From Anaerolineae bacterium (lineage in GTDB: Bacteria; Chloroflexota; Anaerolineae; 4572-78; J111), in assembly GCA_016926805.1 (NCBI GenBank), contig JAFGNV010000008.1:1-64000 (forward strand): a DNA stretch of 64,000 bases, in the 5' to 3' direction. Positions 62,759-64,000 of the stretch are shown here, in pieces. The notes beneath the pieces are model-generated. The model was not told the DNA's origin. It saw nothing but the letters and a program-made list of their open reading frames with translations, and did no database searches. How positions within the stretch are numbered: the first letter of the stretch is position 1; every line of letters begins with the position of its first letter. The position numbers and the translations under genes were made by a program.

Positions 62759-64000
62759 ATGAAGGCTATTTTTGTTGTGAATAAATTTATTAAATCATTT
62801 CAAATTTTCGGGTCAATAGCAATTGTGGGTGTGATGCTGGTTTCTTGTCAATTAGAAATCGGTCAGCCTGCAACATTGCTGGTGAGTACGATTGAACCTG
62901 ATCCGATGTCATCGCCTGCCGCAGGTCAAAAACCCGATATTAGCATTGATTACCAGACCATTACCGGCCCAAGCCCCGTTGAATATGGCACAAATGGCTG
63001 GTGGACCGACCAAGACGCCGATTTGTGGCGCGAACGTTATGCCCAACTCAACCCGGCGCTGGTTCGCATTCACGCCGTGCAGGGTATGCTTGAACCGCAA
63101 AATGATGATGCCGACCCGCAGCACATCAATTGGCAGGGGTTTATGTTTGACCAACCGCTGCCCTGGTTTGAACGAACCATCACGTTTAGGCAGTGGTTGG
63201 AAACACTGCGCGATAACGATATGACTGTGATGCTTACCGTTTCTTATTTATCCGGTTGGCTCAGCGCCAACGGTGATAAGCAGCTTTTTTCAACCTATCC
63301 GCCCCGTGAACCGGCCGAATACCGCGAATATTTGCTGGCCCTTTTAACCTTTGTTATTAATGAGGTTAGCTATCCGCCCGAACTAGTGATTTTGGAACCG
63401 GTGAACGAACCCGATTTGGACTGTGGCCAGGACCCTAACGTACCCTGTTTCTGGGAGAATTGGCAAATGGATGATCTGGTCGCCGTGTTGGGTCTGGCCG
63501 ATGACGTTGCCGCTACCGTTGACCCGGCCATTCGCCTTGTGGGCGTATCAGAGTGTTGTGGCACCCGGTTGGCCGATCAATTAATGGCCGAATACGATGG
63601 GCAAACCTGGCTGGATGGTTTTACCTATCACCGTTATGTTAATAAATTTGATTTTAGTGATGGTTTGGCCCAAGGCGAGCATTTGGCCGGTTACCGCAAG
63701 CCCGTTTATCTCAACGAATATGGTAATACTCGTTCCTGGAGCAATGGCCGCGAGGGCGCTTTGTGGCACGCCGTAGTGCTGCCTCAAATATGGCAGGCCG
63801 GCATCAACCCGGTCCAGTTCACCATAGCCGAGTTCCCGGGTTCTCACGAAGAGTACAAACAATTAGGCCTTTTTAAGGATTGGGAAAACGACTGGCAGTT
63901 GAAACCAGCCTATTGGGTCTACCGCAACTTTTATCATTACTTTGGCCGGAGCGAACTCGTTTCTGTCACCAAATCGGTTCCTGTAACGATTCTGGCCGGT
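62759..64000 (+). CDS. Glycosidase lipoprotein, clan A-like (runs past window end)
   Basis: ATG 62759 opens a frame that stays open to the last base (414 codons in the window). A lipoprotein signal (SIAIVGVMLVSCQ, lipobox Cys) is followed by a (beta/alpha)8 glycosidase: YGTNGWWTDQDADLWRERYA, ELVILEPVNEPDLDCG with a candidate acid/base Glu in NEP, and KPVYLNEYGNTRSWS with a candidate nucleophile Glu. It resembles GH5/GH39-like surface enzymes. It is 15 bp after the flippase gene and probably trims or hydrolyses the surface polymer. The C-terminus is outside the window. Confidence 0.85.
   Translation, partial: MKAIFVVNKFIKSFQIFGSIAIVGVMLVSCQLEIGQPATLLVSTIEPDPMSSPAAGQKPDISIDYQTITGPSPVEYGTNGWWTDQDADLWRERYAQLNPALVRIHAVQGMLEPQNDDADPQHINWQGFMFDQPLPWFERTITFRQWLETLRDNDMTVMLTVSYLSGWLSANGDKQLFSTYPPREPAEYREYLLALLTFVINEVSYPPELVILEPVNEPDLDCGQDPNVPCFWENWQMDDLVAVLGLADDVAATVDPAIRLVGVSECCGTRLADQLMAEYDGQTWLDGFTYHRYVNKFDFSDGLAQGEHLAGYRKPVYLNEYGNTRSWSNGREGALWHAVVLPQIWQAGINPVQFTIAEFPGSHEEYKQLGLFKDWENDWQLKPAYWVYRNFYHYFGRSELVSVTKSVPVTILAG

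Overview
The window reads as chromosome of a Chloroflexota-like bacterium (Anaerolineae or a relative). This is an inference from gene content and style: beta' RNA polymerase with a long coiled-coil insertion in the clamp, Pro/Thr-rich lipoprotein stalks, a VKOR-type disulfide oxidase, an adjacent PdtaS/PdtaR-like two-component pair, a FabL-type enoyl reductase and many small palindromic repeats. There is no rRNA, no recognisable tRNA and no CRISPR array.

Layout. 1-8.6 kb (minus strand): information-processing genes, gyrA, rpsU and rpoC, headed by a Xer-like tyrosine recombinase with altered catalytic positions. A near-consensus promoter and a leader with a terminator-like hairpin lie in front. 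8.9-15.3 kb: a secreted protein with four PPC-like repeats, prfB (RF2) with its programmed +1 frameshift (CTT TGA C), a VOC-fold enzyme, an unknown protein and a thioredoxin-VKOR fusion. 15.5-23.8 kb: a glycosidase-amidase fusion, a pentapeptide-repeat protein, and a minus-strand run fmt - sensor kinase - ANTAR regulator - nadE. 24-26.7 kb: two small membrane proteins and recJ.

27.7-37.6 kb is the accessory highlight. A 9,918-bp integrated element splits a Pro/Thr-rich lipoprotein gene (5' part 26844-27691, 3' part 37610-37946). Joining the element ends rebuilds an attP that is an imperfect inverted repeat around a TT dinucleotide, as expected for a large serine integrase. Joining the host ends restores one in-frame gene of 394 codons. 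The element carries a CHC2 primase-helicase, an excisionase-like HTH protein, a DUF2637/Spd-like membrane protein, a P-loop translocase, a tyrosine integrase, a large serine recombinase and several unknown small genes. It also has an iteron-like array, a repressor-style operator and a cluster of TTGCACG repeats at the 3' end of the translocase gene. This layout resembles actinomycete integrative conjugative elements (AICEs), with the repeat cluster where a TraB-recognised clt locus would be expected.

38-51.6 kb: fabF, a phosphohexomutase, an RsbU-like phosphatase, a B12-type radical SAM protein, and a run of proline dehydrogenase - fabL - Ser/Thr kinase/STAND ATPase - membrane STAND ATPase - cobS. 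The two ATPases overlap by 4 bp and probably work together.

51.7-64 kb: a surface-glycan or modified-polymer locus: polytopic membrane protein, two GT2 glycosyltransferases, a SPASM radical SAM protein, an epimerase, a zinc-ribbon/UbiA-like protein, an HprK-like kinase, a divergent RtcB-like ligase, a Wzx/MurJ-type flippase and a glycosidase lipoprotein that runs off the end of the window. The HprK-like/RtcB-like pair in this setting matches no pathway I know.
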